NCBI RefSeq assembly: GCF_025165815.1
Contig: NZ_JAFFZE010000033.1
Span: forward strand, 1 to 55,550
DNA length: 55,550 nt
Source: Actinophytocola gossypii
GTDB lineage: Bacteria; Actinomycetota; Actinomycetes; Mycobacteriales; Pseudonocardiaceae
Direction of reading: 5' to 3'
The position numbers and the translations under genes were made by a program. The first letter of the stretch is position 1, and the number at the start of each line of letters is the position of its first letter. Of the stretch, positions 26,821 to 37,597 are shown in pieces. Under the pieces are notes generated by a model. It worked only from the letters and a program-made list of their open reading frames with translations, had not been told where the DNA came from and did not search any database.

Positions 26821-27950
26821 ACCCGCACCGTCAGGCCGACCTTCTGGAACTCCTTGAGGTCGGAGTACCCGGTCTTGGCCATCGCCCGGCGCAGGGCTCC
26901 GAAGAGGTTGATCAGGCCGTCGGCGTCGGAGGACGGGCCGAACAGCAGGGTGCGGAGGTCGACGATCTCCTCGTCGTCGGCGACCGGCGCCACCCGGCTG
27001 CGCGGGAGCGACGGGTGCGCGGCGGCCGCGGTCCAGTACAGGCCCCGGCCGGGGGCCTCCTCCGCCAGCGCCAGCGGCGCGCCGAGCATCACGGCGTCGG
27101 CACCGCACGCGATGGACTTCGCGATGTCACCCGAGCTGTGCACGCCACCGTCGGCGAGCACGTGCACGTACCGGCCGCCGGTCTCGTCGAGGTAGTCGCG
27201 GCGCGCGGCGGCGGCGTCGACGATCGCGGTGGCCATCGGCACGCCGATGCCGAGCACGCTGTCGGTCGTGGTCACCGGGCCGGAGCCGTAGCCGACGATC
27301 ACCCCGGCCGCGCCGGTGCGCATCAGGTGCATCGCCGTGCGGTAGTCGTGCACGCCGCCCGCGATCACCGGCACGTCCAGCTCGGCGATGAAGTTCTTCA
27401 GGTTCAGCGGCTCGCCGCCGCGCGCCACGTGCTCGGCGGAGACGATCGTGCCCTGTACGACCAGGATCTCCACGCCCGCGGCCAGCAGGTCGGGGGTCAG
27501 CTCGGCGGCGCGCTGCGGACTGACCCGCGCGGCCGCGGTGACCCCGGACTCGGTGACCTTCTTGATCGCCTCGGCCACCAGCTCGGTGCGGATCGGGGCG
27601 GCGTGCAGTTCCTGGAGGACCCTGGTCAGCGCGGTCAGGTCGGCGTCCTCGGCGGCCGCGTGCACCCGGGCGAGCGCCTCGTCGACGTTCGCGTGCCGTG
27701 CCCACAGGCCCTCGGCGTTGAGCACGCCCAACCCGCCCAGCTCACCGACCGAGACCGCCGTGGCCGGGGAGACCACGGCGTCGGTCGGATGGGTGACCAG
27801 CGGGATGTCGAACCGGTAGGCGTCGATCTGCCACCCCGTCGACACGTCGCCGGACGAGCGGGTGCGCCGGGACGGCACGATCTCCACCTCGTCCAGCCCG
27901 AAGGCACGCCGGGCCGTCCGGCCCATGCCGATCTCGACAAGATCCCGCAC
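26817..27950 (-). CDS. guaB3: GuaB3-type IMP dehydrogenase-related protein
   Basis: A 377-residue TIM-barrel protein of the IMPDH/GMP reductase superfamily, without CBS domains. It begins VRDLVEIGMGRTARRAFGLDEVEIVPSRRT in two parts, as is typical of GuaB3, and shows VHDYRTAMHLMRTGAAGVIV and DETGGRYVHVLADGG. The active-site loop reads GSGPVTTTDSVLGIGVPMA where catalytic GuaB has [19 protein letters not shown]; the catalytic Cys position is therefore Thr. M. tuberculosis GuaB3 has also been reported without IMPDH activity. It lies 11 bp after guaB and overlaps the double GNAT gene, so the three form an operon. Confidence 0.93.
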   Translation of the reverse strand: MRDLVEIGMGRTARRAFGLDEVEIVPSRRTRSSGDVSTGWQIDAYRFDIPLVTHPTDAVVSPATAVSVGELGGLGVLNAEGLWARHANVDEALARVHAAAEDADLTALTRVLQELHAAPIRTELVAEAIKKVTESGVTAAARVSPQRAAELTPDLLAAGVEILVVQGTIVSAEHVARGGEPLNLKNFIAELDVPVIAGGVHDYRTAMHLMRTGAAGVIVGYGSGPVTTTDSVLGIGVPMATAIVDAAAARRDYLDETGGRYVHVLADGGVHSSGDIAKSIACGADAVMLGAPLALAEEAPGRGLYWTAAAAHPSLPRSRVAPVADDEEIVDLRTLLFGPSSDADGLINLFGALRRAMAKTGYSDLKEFQKVGLTVRV

Positions 27951-27961
27951 TGGGTGTCCTT

Positions 27962-29961
<2,000 letters not shown>

Positions 29962-29969
29962 CCCACCCC

Positions 29970-30050
29970 GAACGTACGACTCGCGCACCGGGAACGTACG
30001 ACTCGCGGGGGTCGCGAGTCGTACGTTCCCGTCCGGCGAGTCGTACGTTC
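29970..30050. repeat. 22-bp repeat pair arranged as a long inverted repeat, terminator-like
   Basis: GGGAACGTACGACTCGCG (29990-30007) pairs perfectly over 18 bp with 30013-30030 around a 5-nt loop. Outside it, GAACGTACGACTCGC (29970-29984) pairs perfectly over 15 bp with 30036-30050, with a short internal mismatch between the two stems. The left side is two direct copies at 22-bp spacing. It lies between two convergent genes, so a bidirectional terminator role is plausible. The same unit occurs at 39524-39563. Confidence 0.9.
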
Positions 30051-30068
30051 CCGTTCGGGGTCGGTGGG

Positions 30069-30248
30069 TCAGGGGTGTTCGCTGGCGGGGTGGTGGACGT
30101 GCCAGCCGTCGGCGCGCGGGCAGCGTTCGGCGGTGAGGCGGCCGGTGGACTCCTTGACCAGGGCCTTGGCCGCCTCCTCGACGAGCAGGGCCCGTCCGCC
30201 GCACTCGGTGCAGCGTGGGGCCTGGCTGTACACGTGACCCGCGATCAT
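30069..30248 (-). CDS. 59-residue zinc-ribbon-like small protein
   Basis: The product is MIAGHVYSQAPRCTECGGRA followed by LLVEEAAKALVKESTGRLTAERCPRA and a His-rich end (WHVHHPASEHP). Cys residues in CTEC and at ERCP, plus the His cluster, could form a small metal site. A TACGCT -10-like hexamer (30256-30261 on the minus strand) is 7 nt from the ATG, so the mRNA is probably leaderless. Codon third positions are strongly GC, as in real genes here. It lies just downstream of rsdA. Function unknown. Confidence 0.7.
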   Translation of the reverse strand: MIAGHVYSQAPRCTECGGRALLVEEAAKALVKESTGRLTAERCPRADGWHVHHPASEHP

Positions 30249-30270
30249 GCCCGGCAGCGTACCGATCCGG

Positions 30271-31230
30271 TCAGGGCGTGATGGTCTGCGGGACGTTCGC
30301 GGGGGCGTCGTTCACCGGCGGAGCACCGCCCTCGACACCACCCTCGATGTTGCCCGGGGTGCCCTCGCTCGAGCCGGGATCCGGGGAGTCGCTGCGCGGA
30401 GGCGACGTGGTGGTGGTCGTGGTGGTGGTCGGCGAGGTCGGGTCCGACTGGTCCGGGTCCTCGTCCGGCGGCGTGGACTCCGACGACTCGCCGGTACCCG
30501 GGTTGGTGCCGGTGCCACTGCCGGGATTGGTGCCGTCGGTGCCGCTGCCCTGGCCGGGCGCGGTGGTCGGGTTCGGCGACGGCGGCGAGGACGCCTCGCC
30601 GGACGGGTTGCCGGGCAGCTGCGCCATCAGCGACGCGTGCTGCTCCTCCAGACCCTGCTTGCCGTCCTCGCTGGACACGGTCGGGAGCACGGCGTGCGCG
30701 TCGTCCAGCTTGGACTTGGCCTCGTCGAGCCGGCCCGCGGACAGCGCGGCCTCCGCGTCACGGAGGTCGGCGCGCACCGCCTGGGCGGCCTCGACCGAGC
30801 GGGCGTGGTCGGCGTAGAGCACCTTGGTCAGCGCCCACAGCGGGTCGCCCGGCCCGGCCCCCTGGGCCAGCAGGCCGACACCGGCGAAGGCGATGGCGAG
30901 CACGGCGGCCGCGGCGGCCACCGGGACGAGCAGGCGGGGCCGGCGTCTGCGCCGCACCCGTGCCGCGTGCACGGTGACGGTGGCGAGCTTGTGGTCGACC
31001 AGTTCCTCGACGGGCTCGGCCTCGACGTCCCGGCGCCAGGCCAGCAGCAGCGCGCTCAACTGGTCGTCCGGCAGGCCGTCCTGGCCGTCCGGATCGTCCA
31101 GGTTCGCGCCGCCGAGGCGGTCCAGGTACTCGTCGTCGGCGTGCACCAGTGACAGGTCGAAGTCGAAATCGGTGTCCGGGTCGAGAGTCGGGTCCTCGTT
31201 CGGCGAGCCGGGTTCGTTCCGATCGTTCAT
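30271..31230 (-). CDS. rsdA: Anti-sigma-D factor RsdA family
   Basis: A 319-residue protein. The N-terminal sigma-binding region reads DFDLSLVHADDEYLDRLGG, followed by a helical cytoplasmic part, Arg-rich RVRRRRRPR, one transmembrane helix (LLVPVAAAAAVLAIAFAGVGLL) and an exterior part with helices and a long Pro/Gly/Thr/Ser-rich disordered tail (TTTTTTTSPP). RsdA holds SigD at the membrane until released by proteolysis. The ATG follows the sigD stop directly (TGA then ATG), so the pair is translationally coupled, as in Rv3414c-Rv3413c. Confidence 0.92.
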   Translation of the reverse strand: MNDRNEPGSPNEDPTLDPDTDFDFDLSLVHADDEYLDRLGGANLDDPDGQDGLPDDQLSALLLAWRRDVEAEPVEELVDHKLATVTVHAARVRRRRRPRLLVPVAAAAAVLAIAFAGVGLLAQGAGPGDPLWALTKVLYADHARSVEAAQAVRADLRDAEAALSAGRLDEAKSKLDDAHAVLPTVSSEDGKQGLEEQHASLMAQLPGNPSGEASSPPSPNPTTAPGQGSGTDGTNPGSGTGTNPGTGESSESTPPDEDPDQSDPTSPTTTTTTTTSPPRSDSPDPGSSEGTPGNIEGGVEGGAPPVNDAPANVPQTITP

Positions 31231-31803
31231 TCAGACCACCTCCTCCGCGGACAACGTCTTGCGCAACCGGGCCAGCGCGCGGTGCTGCGCCACCCGGACG
31301 GCTCCCGGCGTCGAGCCGACCGCCTCCGCGGTCTCCTCGGCCGACAGCCCGACCACCACCCGCAGCAGCACGATGTCGCGCTGCTTGTCGGGCAGCACCT
31401 CCAGCAGCTCCCGCATGCGGCGGCTCAGGTCCTGCTGCATGGCGCGCTGCTCCGGCCCGGCGTCGGTCTCCGGTTCATCCGGTACGTCGGCCACGGGCTC
31501 GGATCGGTTACGCCCCGCCGCGCGGTGGGCGTCCGCCACCTTGTGCGCGGCGATGCCGTACACGAAGGCCAGGAACGGGCGTCCCTGGTCGCGGTAGCTG
31601 GGCAATGCCGTTAGCACCGCGAGACACACCTCCTGTGCGACGTCGTCTGCCGAAGCGAACGAACGCTCCTGCCTGCCTACCCGCGCGCGGCAGTACCGCA
31701 CGACCAGAGGCCGGATGGACGCGAGCACCCGGTCAATGGCGCGTGGATCGCCCTCGACGGCAGCGCCAACTGAAGCGTCCAGTCCGTCCCCCAATGTGGT
31801 CAT
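31231..31803 (-). CDS. sigD: ECF-type RNA polymerase sigma factor SigD
   Basis: A 190-residue sigma factor with region 2 (RYCRARVGRQERSFASADDVAQEV, then RPFLAFVYGIAAHKVADAHR) and region 4 (LSRRMRELLEVLPDKQRDIV, ETAEAVGSTPGAVRVAQHRA). Length and sequence match mycobacterial SigD, which governs ribosomal and stress genes in stationary phase. Its anti-sigma gene follows without a gap and DUF5319 and guaB lie beyond, the conserved neighbourhood. The start ATG gives MTTLGDGLDASV. Confidence 0.95.
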   Translation of the reverse strand: MTTLGDGLDASVGAAVEGDPRAIDRVLASIRPLVVRYCRARVGRQERSFASADDVAQEVCLAVLTALPSYRDQGRPFLAFVYGIAAHKVADAHRAAGRNRSEPVADVPDEPETDAGPEQRAMQQDLSRRMRELLEVLPDKQRDIVLLRVVVGLSAEETAEAVGSTPGAVRVAQHRALARLRKTLSAEEVV

Positions 31804-32128
31804 CGCAGCGAGCAGCCTCAGTGTTACGTGCAGGTACGGTCAGTCGAACGTCACACCCCACGCGAGGTGTCAGCGTCCCTCAGGCAGGTGTCACCCACCG
31901 TACCGCGCGACGCAAAGGAGTCCGATTTACGCCGGTAGAGCGCACGTCGCCGTGTCTCTGCGTGATCGTCCTAGGCCGAACGGGGGAGGCCGCGCGCGAA
32001 AGAACCGGGGGGGACCAAGGAGTGAACGGTAACGACGCGCTGGCCCGCGAGCGGGGCCGAACGCGCTGAACGACGCCCTCCCCGCATGGCGTGCGGGTGG
32101 CGTCGTCCGGATCGCCGGGTGATGTGAT
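31804..32128. other. Intergenic region upstream of sigD, mostly featureless
   Basis: This 325 bp lies between the sigD start and the bldM-like stop. It should hold the sigD promoter on the minus strand, but no confident hexamers were picked. The hairpin at 32070-32106 is the only clear structure. A 15-codon frame after AAGGAG at about 32022-32069 on the plus strand has almost no spacing to its start and is not supported. Confidence 0.6.
32070..32106 (-). terminator. Terminator-like hairpin after the bldM-like gene
   Basis: ACGACGCC (32070-32077) pairs with GGCGTCGT (32099-32106), and CCCGCA (32081-32086) with TGCGGG (32092-32097), giving 8 and 6 bp stems around a small loop. It lies 22 bp beyond the bldM-like stop on the minus strand. 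Confidence 0.7.
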
Positions 32129-32725
32129 TCAGGAGACGAGGCCGCGCCGGAAGCCGTGCGCCACGGCCTGCGCGCGGTCGCGGACGCCGAGCTTGCGGAA
32201 CAGCCGGCGGGCGTGCGTCTTCACCGTGTCCTCGGACAGGTAGAGCTCGCGGCCGATCTGGCCGTTGCTCTTGCCCATCGCCATCCCGCGGAGCACCTGG
32301 AGCTCGCGGTCGGTGAGTTGGACACCCGGGTCGGACGGTTGCCGGGGCGCGGGCACCGAGGTGCTCGCCAGCGTGTGCGCGAGAGCGGCCACCAGCTCCG
32401 GACGGGACGCGTCCCACCGGAGGTACCCCCGGGCCCCGCCGGCGATCGCGGCCGCGATGCTGCTGGCGTCGTCCGGGGCGCCGAACACGATCACGTTGGC
32501 CTGCGGATTCGCCGAGACCAGACGCCTGGTCGCCTCGACCCCGGTCGGCACCGCGCGTTGGGTGCCGACGAGGACGACGTCGACCGGAGCCCGGGAGAAT
32601 CTGGCGAGCAGCTCGTCACCGTGTGCTACACAGTCGATGCGACTAACCCCTGGAACCGCGGACATGACACGGGTCAAACCCTCCCGCACCCCACGGCGGT
32701 CGTCGCAAATCAAGACCGTCGTCAC
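32129..32725 (-). CDS. bldM: BldM-like orphan response regulator without phospho-acceptor
   Basis: A 198-residue regulator. The receiver begins TTVLICDDRRGVREGLTRV and keeps the acidic D8-D9, but position 54, the phospho-acceptor Asp in BldM, is Gly (VVLVGTQRAV), and the usual Lys of the switch segment is Trp (GYLRWDASRPEL). The DNA-binding end matches BldM closely: GKSNGQIGRELYLSEDTVKT then HARRLFRKLGVRDRAQAVA. BldM controls aerial development in Streptomyces and acts without phosphorylation. The GTG at 32725 has GAAGGAG about 6 nt upstream. bldM is also linked to sigD and guaB in Streptomyces. Confidence 0.88.
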   Translation of the reverse strand: MTTVLICDDRRGVREGLTRVMSAVPGVSRIDCVAHGDELLARFSRAPVDVVLVGTQRAVPTGVEATRRLVSANPQANVIVFGAPDDASSIAAAIAGGARGYLRWDASRPELVAALAHTLASTSVPAPRQPSDPGVQLTDRELQVLRGMAMGKSNGQIGRELYLSEDTVKTHARRLFRKLGVRDRAQAVAHGFRRGLVS

Positions 32726-32847
32726 GGGGACTCCTTCCTGCAGCCGAGTGACGTACTACTCCCCTATCGGACGCTTCGGGGGGAACCTTGACACGATCTG
32801 GTGGTAATTCTTCCGACCAGTTCGCCCAGATGTCCGTACCCGCCCCG

Positions 32848-33738
32848 TCACCCGGTTGGGCCAGTGAGCCGGGGCACCCACGGGGAGCGCTCGGCGAGCC
32901 GGCGACCGACCGGATCGGTCCGGTGAACCACGCTCCGTAAGGCTAGGGCGGCGCACCGACGAAACCGGTCCGCGTCGGTCGGCACCAGTTCCGTGAGGAT
33001 CATCGCCGCGGGCCACACGAGCGTGAGCAGTCCCAGGTCGGCGGCGTCGTCGAGGGCGGGCGAGACCAGCGCCACGGCCCGCGTCCGGTCCCCGTTCGCC
33101 CCCAGCGCCGCCCCCAGGACCAGGGCGGACTTCACCCGGTGCCGGACCGAGCCGGACCACGCGGCCAGCTCGGCGGCCGGCTCCGCGTGCCGGACCGCGT
33201 CGCCCGGCCGGCCGGCCACCAGCTCGGTCTCGGCGCGCACCCAGCCGGTGCGGATCGCGGCGCGCCAGCCCGCGTCGGCCGGGACGGCGGCGACCAGCCG
33301 GCGGGCCGCACCCGGCCGGCCGAGCCCGACGGCGTCGGCGGCGAGCCCGAGCAGGACGTCGGCCCTGGCCTCACCCGTACGGCCGAACGACGAGCCGGGC
33401 CGGTTCTCGTCCGCCCGGCCGCGCGGGGCGTCCGAACGGGCGTCACCCACCCGGAGCAGGCTGGCGAGGCCGGCGGCGTCGTGCCGTCTGGCCTCCGCGT
33501 GGCCGCCGAGCTGGCGGCGGTGCGAGGCCAGGGTGGCGGCGGCGAGCGCGGCGAGGACCGGGTCGGGGTGCCGGCGCAGCTCGTCGAGCAACGTGGCCGC
33601 GCGGGCGTACCAGCCCTGGGCGCCGAGGACCACCGCGGCGAGCCAGCGCTCGCGCGGATCGGTGGGCACGGCGCGCACGGCGAGGTCGGGCCGGTCCCCG
33701 AAGGCGGCGGCGTGAAGGTCCGCGGGCAGGGAGGTCAC
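32848..33738 (-). CDS. Alpha-helical repeat protein coupled to a MerR regulator
   Basis: A 296-residue Ala/Arg-rich protein beginning VTSLPADLHAAAFGDRPDLA. Successive helical hairpins (WLAAVVLGAQGWYARAATLL, VLAALAAATLASHRR, KSALVLGAALGANGDRTRAV) suggest a TPR-like solenoid, and there is no enzyme motif. The GTG at 33738 overlaps the MerR-gene stop in GTGA, so both are made together. The C-terminus ends PWVPRLTGPTG. A partner or effector role for the regulator is possible; nothing in the sequence names its function. Confidence 0.8.
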   Translation of the reverse strand: MTSLPADLHAAAFGDRPDLAVRAVPTDPRERWLAAVVLGAQGWYARAATLLDELRRHPDPVLAALAAATLASHRRQLGGHAEARRHDAAGLASLLRVGDARSDAPRGRADENRPGSSFGRTGEARADVLLGLAADAVGLGRPGAARRLVAAVPADAGWRAAIRTGWVRAETELVAGRPGDAVRHAEPAAELAAWSGSVRHRVKSALVLGAALGANGDRTRAVALVSPALDDAADLGLLTLVWPAAMILTELVPTDADRFRRCAALALRSVVHRTDPVGRRLAERSPWVPRLTGPTG

Positions 33739-34739
33739 CGGGCGGCGCCGACGAGCGTGGCGATCCGGTCCGCCGCGTCGCCGACGTCCTCGGCGCGGTC
33801 CACCCGGTCGGGCAGGTCGGTGGTGAACCAGCCGGGGCCGCAGGCGAACAGCCGGACCCGTTGCCTGGTGCGCGGCACCCGCTCGAACAGCTCCGCGCCG
33901 GCGGACCCGGGCAGCTGCGACCAGACGGCGACCGCGGCGGGCCCGGTGCGGCGCACGGCGGCGGCGAGCGCGTCGGCGGGCAGCGCGGCGCCGAGCATCT
34001 GGGTGCCGACCCCGCCGTCGGCGAGCGCGGCGCGCAGTACGTACAGGGGCAGGGCGTGCCGCTCCTCGGGGGCGCAGCACAGCAGCACCGGACGCGGGTT
34101 GCGCGGCGCGGTCACCGCCGGGGTCGCGCCGATCACCGCGGCGAGGGTGCACTCGTGCACCAGGTGCTCGACCTCGACGCTCTCGCCGGACTGGGCGCAG
34201 CGGGTGGCGAGCGCGGTCAGCACGGGCCGGAGCACGTCGTCCCAGACGGCGACGACGCCGAGGCCGCGGATGCTGTCGGCGATCAGCTGCTGGGTGGCGA
34301 CGGCGTCCATGGCCATCGCCGCGCGGCCGAGCCCGAGCACGGCGGCGGACCGGGCGCCGGCGGCTCGCAACAGGTCCGACTCGCGCGGGACCGGCACCGA
34401 CTCGGCGGGGGGTTCCGGCTCGTGGTCCGTGGCGCGCAGGGCGTACTCGGCGGCCTCCGCCGGGCTGGATCCGCGCAGCAGCGCCTGCTGCATGAGTTCG
34501 AGCCGGGCGATGTCGGCCGGGGCGTAGCGGCGGTGCCGGCCGGTGGTGTGTTCCCGGGGGCCGATGCCGTAGCGGCGGTCCCAGGTGCGCAGGGTGGCCG
34601 GTGCGATTCCGAGCCGGCGGGCGACGGCGGCGACCGGCAGGGTCGGCTCCTCGATCCGCTCCCGCTCCATCGACACCGCACGATCCGGTTCGTCACTCGG
34701 CCCGAGCAGCGAGACCCCACCGTGCGATCGATCGCCCAC
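33735..34739 (-). CDS. MerR-family regulator with B12-binding-like domain (LitR/CarH type)
   Basis: A 334-residue protein. The MerR helix-turn-helix is at about residues 30-65 (LPVAAVARRLGIAPATLRTW, then DRRYGIGP). A helical cap follows with VWDDVLRPVLTALATRCAQS and the EH-type motif VEVEHLVHEC. A Rossmann-like C-terminal part contains CCAPEERHALPLYVLRAALA, where the His could be the lower cobalamin ligand as in CarH. Such proteins are light- or B12-responsive repressors. The GTG at 34739 is preferred because AAGGAGG lies 5 nt upstream. A perfect inverted repeat lies about 60 bp upstream, and a helical protein is coupled downstream. Confidence 0.9.
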   Translation of the reverse strand: MGDRSHGGVSLLGPSDEPDRAVSMERERIEEPTLPVAAVARRLGIAPATLRTWDRRYGIGPREHTTGRHRRYAPADIARLELMQQALLRGSSPAEAAEYALRATDHEPEPPAESVPVPRESDLLRAAGARSAAVLGLGRAAMAMDAVATQQLIADSIRGLGVVAVWDDVLRPVLTALATRCAQSGESVEVEHLVHECTLAAVIGATPAVTAPRNPRPVLLCCAPEERHALPLYVLRAALADGGVGTQMLGAALPADALAAAVRRTGPAAVAVWSQLPGSAGAELFERVPRTRQRVRLFACGPGWFTTDLPDRVDRAEDVGDAADRIATLVGAAR

Positions 34740-34797
34740 CGATGCCTCCTTCACGTCCGCCTCCCATCGTCGGGTGATCCACACGGTCCGGCAACTG

Positions 34798-34835
34798 GAT
34801 CGGTGAACACTCTCCGTCCACTTAGTTCACCGATC
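34798..34835. promoter_or_regulatory. Perfect 11-bp inverted repeat, candidate operator
   Basis: GATCGGTGAAC (34798-34808) and GTTCACCGATC (34825-34835) are exact complements separated by 16 nt. The site lies between the MerR/B12 regulator (start 34739, minus) and the whiB3 promoter (34869, plus). A spacing of this size would put the half sites on similar faces for a dimer or tetramer. It is a candidate autoregulatory operator. Confidence 0.6.
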
Positions 34836-34868
34836 GGCTGAAATGCCTGGCCAAAGAGTCGATCACCC

Positions 34869-34897
34869 TTGAACAAGCATTGGCGCGGTTCTAGCGT
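34869..34897 (+). promoter_or_regulatory. Vegetative-type promoter of whiB3
   Basis: TTGAAC (34869-34874), a 17-nt spacer and TAGCGT (34892-34897) form a good sigma-70-type promoter. Transcription would begin near 34904, leaving a leader of about 57 nt before the whiB3 ATG. Confidence 0.6.
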
Positions 34898-34960
34898 TGG
34901 TCCCGCTGCACCGAATGGAGTAGCCGGCAGTAGACGGATCCGGCTAGGGAGGCGGTCACG

Positions 34961-35260
34961 ATGGCGGACACTCGAAGGCTCCCCGGTCCCAACGCGGATG
35001 TGTGGGACTGGCAGCTCGACGGTTCCTGCCGCGGCATGGACAGCGCGTTCTTCTTCCACCCCGACGGCGAACGGGGCCCGGCCAGAGCCCGTCGGGAGGC
35101 CAGAGCGAAGGCGATCTGCCAGGCGTGCCCCGTCCTGGAACTGTGCCGCAAGCACGCGCTGGCGGTGCACGAGCCGTACGGCATCTGGGGTGGGCTCTCC
35201 GAGGGCGAGCGGGAGGCGATCATCAAGCTGGAGAAGCGCACCCTGGCCGTGGCGAACTGA
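34961..35260 (+). CDS. whiB3: WhiB-family Fe-S transcriptional regulator, WhiB3/WhiD type
   Basis: A 99-residue protein. Four Cys at positions 23, 53, 56 and 62 (C-x29-C-x2-C-x5-C) ligate the [4Fe-4S] cluster, and GIWGG (74-78) is the family turn. The N-terminus LPGPNADVWDWQLDGSC and FFHPDGERG are specific for WhiB3 of mycobacteria and WhiD of Streptomyces, which bind the housekeeping sigma factor and control redox response or spore maturation. GGGAGG lies about 8 nt before the ATG. Its position ahead of groEL1-groES matches Rv3416. Confidence 0.95.
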   Translation: MADTRRLPGPNADVWDWQLDGSCRGMDSAFFFHPDGERGPARARREARAKAICQACPVLELCRKHALAVHEPYGIWGGLSEGEREAIIKLEKRTLAVAN

Positions 35261-35275
35261 CCCACGACGACAAAA

Positions 35276-35303
35276 GGACGCCTCCGCCGCGGCGGAGGCG
35301 TCC
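35276..35303. terminator. Perfect 28-bp palindromic bidirectional terminator
   Basis: GGACGCCTCCGCCGC and its complement form a perfect palindrome over 35276-35303. It is flanked by AAAA (35272-35275) and TTTT (35304-35307), so each strand ends in a U-run. It separates the convergent whiB3 and groEL1. Confidence 0.95.
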
Positions 35304-35327
35304 TTTTCTCTGTGTCTTCTCTGTGTC

Positions 35328-36968
<1,641 letters not shown>

Positions 36969-36980
36969 CTACCTTTCTCG

Positions 36981-37030
36981 AACCCACAGCGCCCCGGCAG
37001 CCCCTTGGGGCCACCGGGGCGCTGTGGGTT
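36981..37030 (-). terminator. Strong hairpin between groES and groEL1
   Basis: A perfect 17-bp stem, AACCCACAGCGCCCCGG (36981-36997) with 37014-37030, surrounds a 16-nt loop that itself can pair CCCC with GGGG. It starts 14 nt after the groES stop and ends 15 nt before the groEL1 start, so the groEL1 ribosome site remains free. It may attenuate, stabilise or mark a processing point in the bicistronic message. Confidence 0.85.
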
Positions 37031-37044
37031 GTGTAAGCCAGGCG

Positions 37045-37338
37045 TCAGTTGACGACGGCCAGCACGTCGCGGGCGGAGAGGATGAGGTACTCCTCGCCGT
37101 TGTACTTCACCTCGGTGCCGCCGTACTTGGAGTAGATGACGACGTCGCCGACCGATACGTCCAGCGGGACGCGGTTGCCGTTGTCGTCGATCCGGCCCGG
37201 GCCGACGGCCAGCACCTTGCCCTCCTGGGGCTTTTCCTTGGCCGTGTCCGGGATGACAAGGCCGGACGCCGTCGTGGCCTCGGCCTCGCTCGCCTGGACA
37301 ACGATCTTGTCCTCGAGCGGCTTGATGTTCACGCTCAC
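37045..37338 (-). CDS. groES: Co-chaperonin GroES
   Basis: A 97-residue protein, [20 protein letters not shown]..., with the mobile loop [20 protein letters not shown] and the roof segment [18 protein letters not shown]. It caps the GroEL ring. The GTG at 37338 is used since GGAGG lies about 8 nt upstream; five extra in-frame residues exist before it. A CIRCE element lies about 105 bp upstream, so HrcA control of the operon is expected. Confidence 0.97.
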   Translation of the reverse strand: MSVNIKPLEDKIVVQASEAEATTASGLVIPDTAKEKPQEGKVLAVGPGRIDDNGNRVPLDVSVGDVVIYSKYGGTEVKYNGEEYLILSARDVLAVVN

Positions 37339-37443
37339 CGCGGTGACCTCCACGGGTCGACTCGATTGCGTTGGCAGTTACCTTGTTGCTGCGGCTCCTG
37401 CCACCCCGCCGTCGCGGGTGTCGGGGCGGTGTCGGCCGTACAT

Positions 37444-37470
37444 CTGGCACTCTACCCAGGCGACTGCTAA
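37444..37470 (-). promoter_or_regulatory. CIRCE element (HrcA operator) of groES-groEL1
   Basis: On the minus strand TTAGCAGTC, a 9-nt spacer and GAGTGCCAG match the consensus TTAGCACTC-N9-GAGTGCTAA, with one mismatch in the first arm and two in the second. The spacing and the place upstream of groES are those of genuine CIRCE sites. Confidence 0.85.
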
Positions 37471-37534
37471 CGGTGCAACGAGGGCTCCACCTGCGGTCAA
37501 GTGCTCACCAAGTCCGCTGATTGGGCGCGAACAA

Positions 37535-37563
37535 TTGACGCGGCGGGCCGGTGGTACCAGAGT
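37535..37563 (+). promoter_or_regulatory. Promoter of the secreted amidase
   Basis: TTGACG (37535-37540), a 17-nt spacer and CAGAGT (37558-37563) resemble a vegetative promoter. The amidase ATG follows 34 nt later with its own GGGAGGA. Confidence 0.5.
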
Positions 37564-37597
37564 GATCCTGTTGCAGAGCCCGTCCTGGGAGGACGCC

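Noticed and set aside
32022-32069. 15-codon frame after AAGGAG upstream of sigD
   Set aside because: The ribosome site abuts the start codon, the product is featureless, and there is no conservation evidence.
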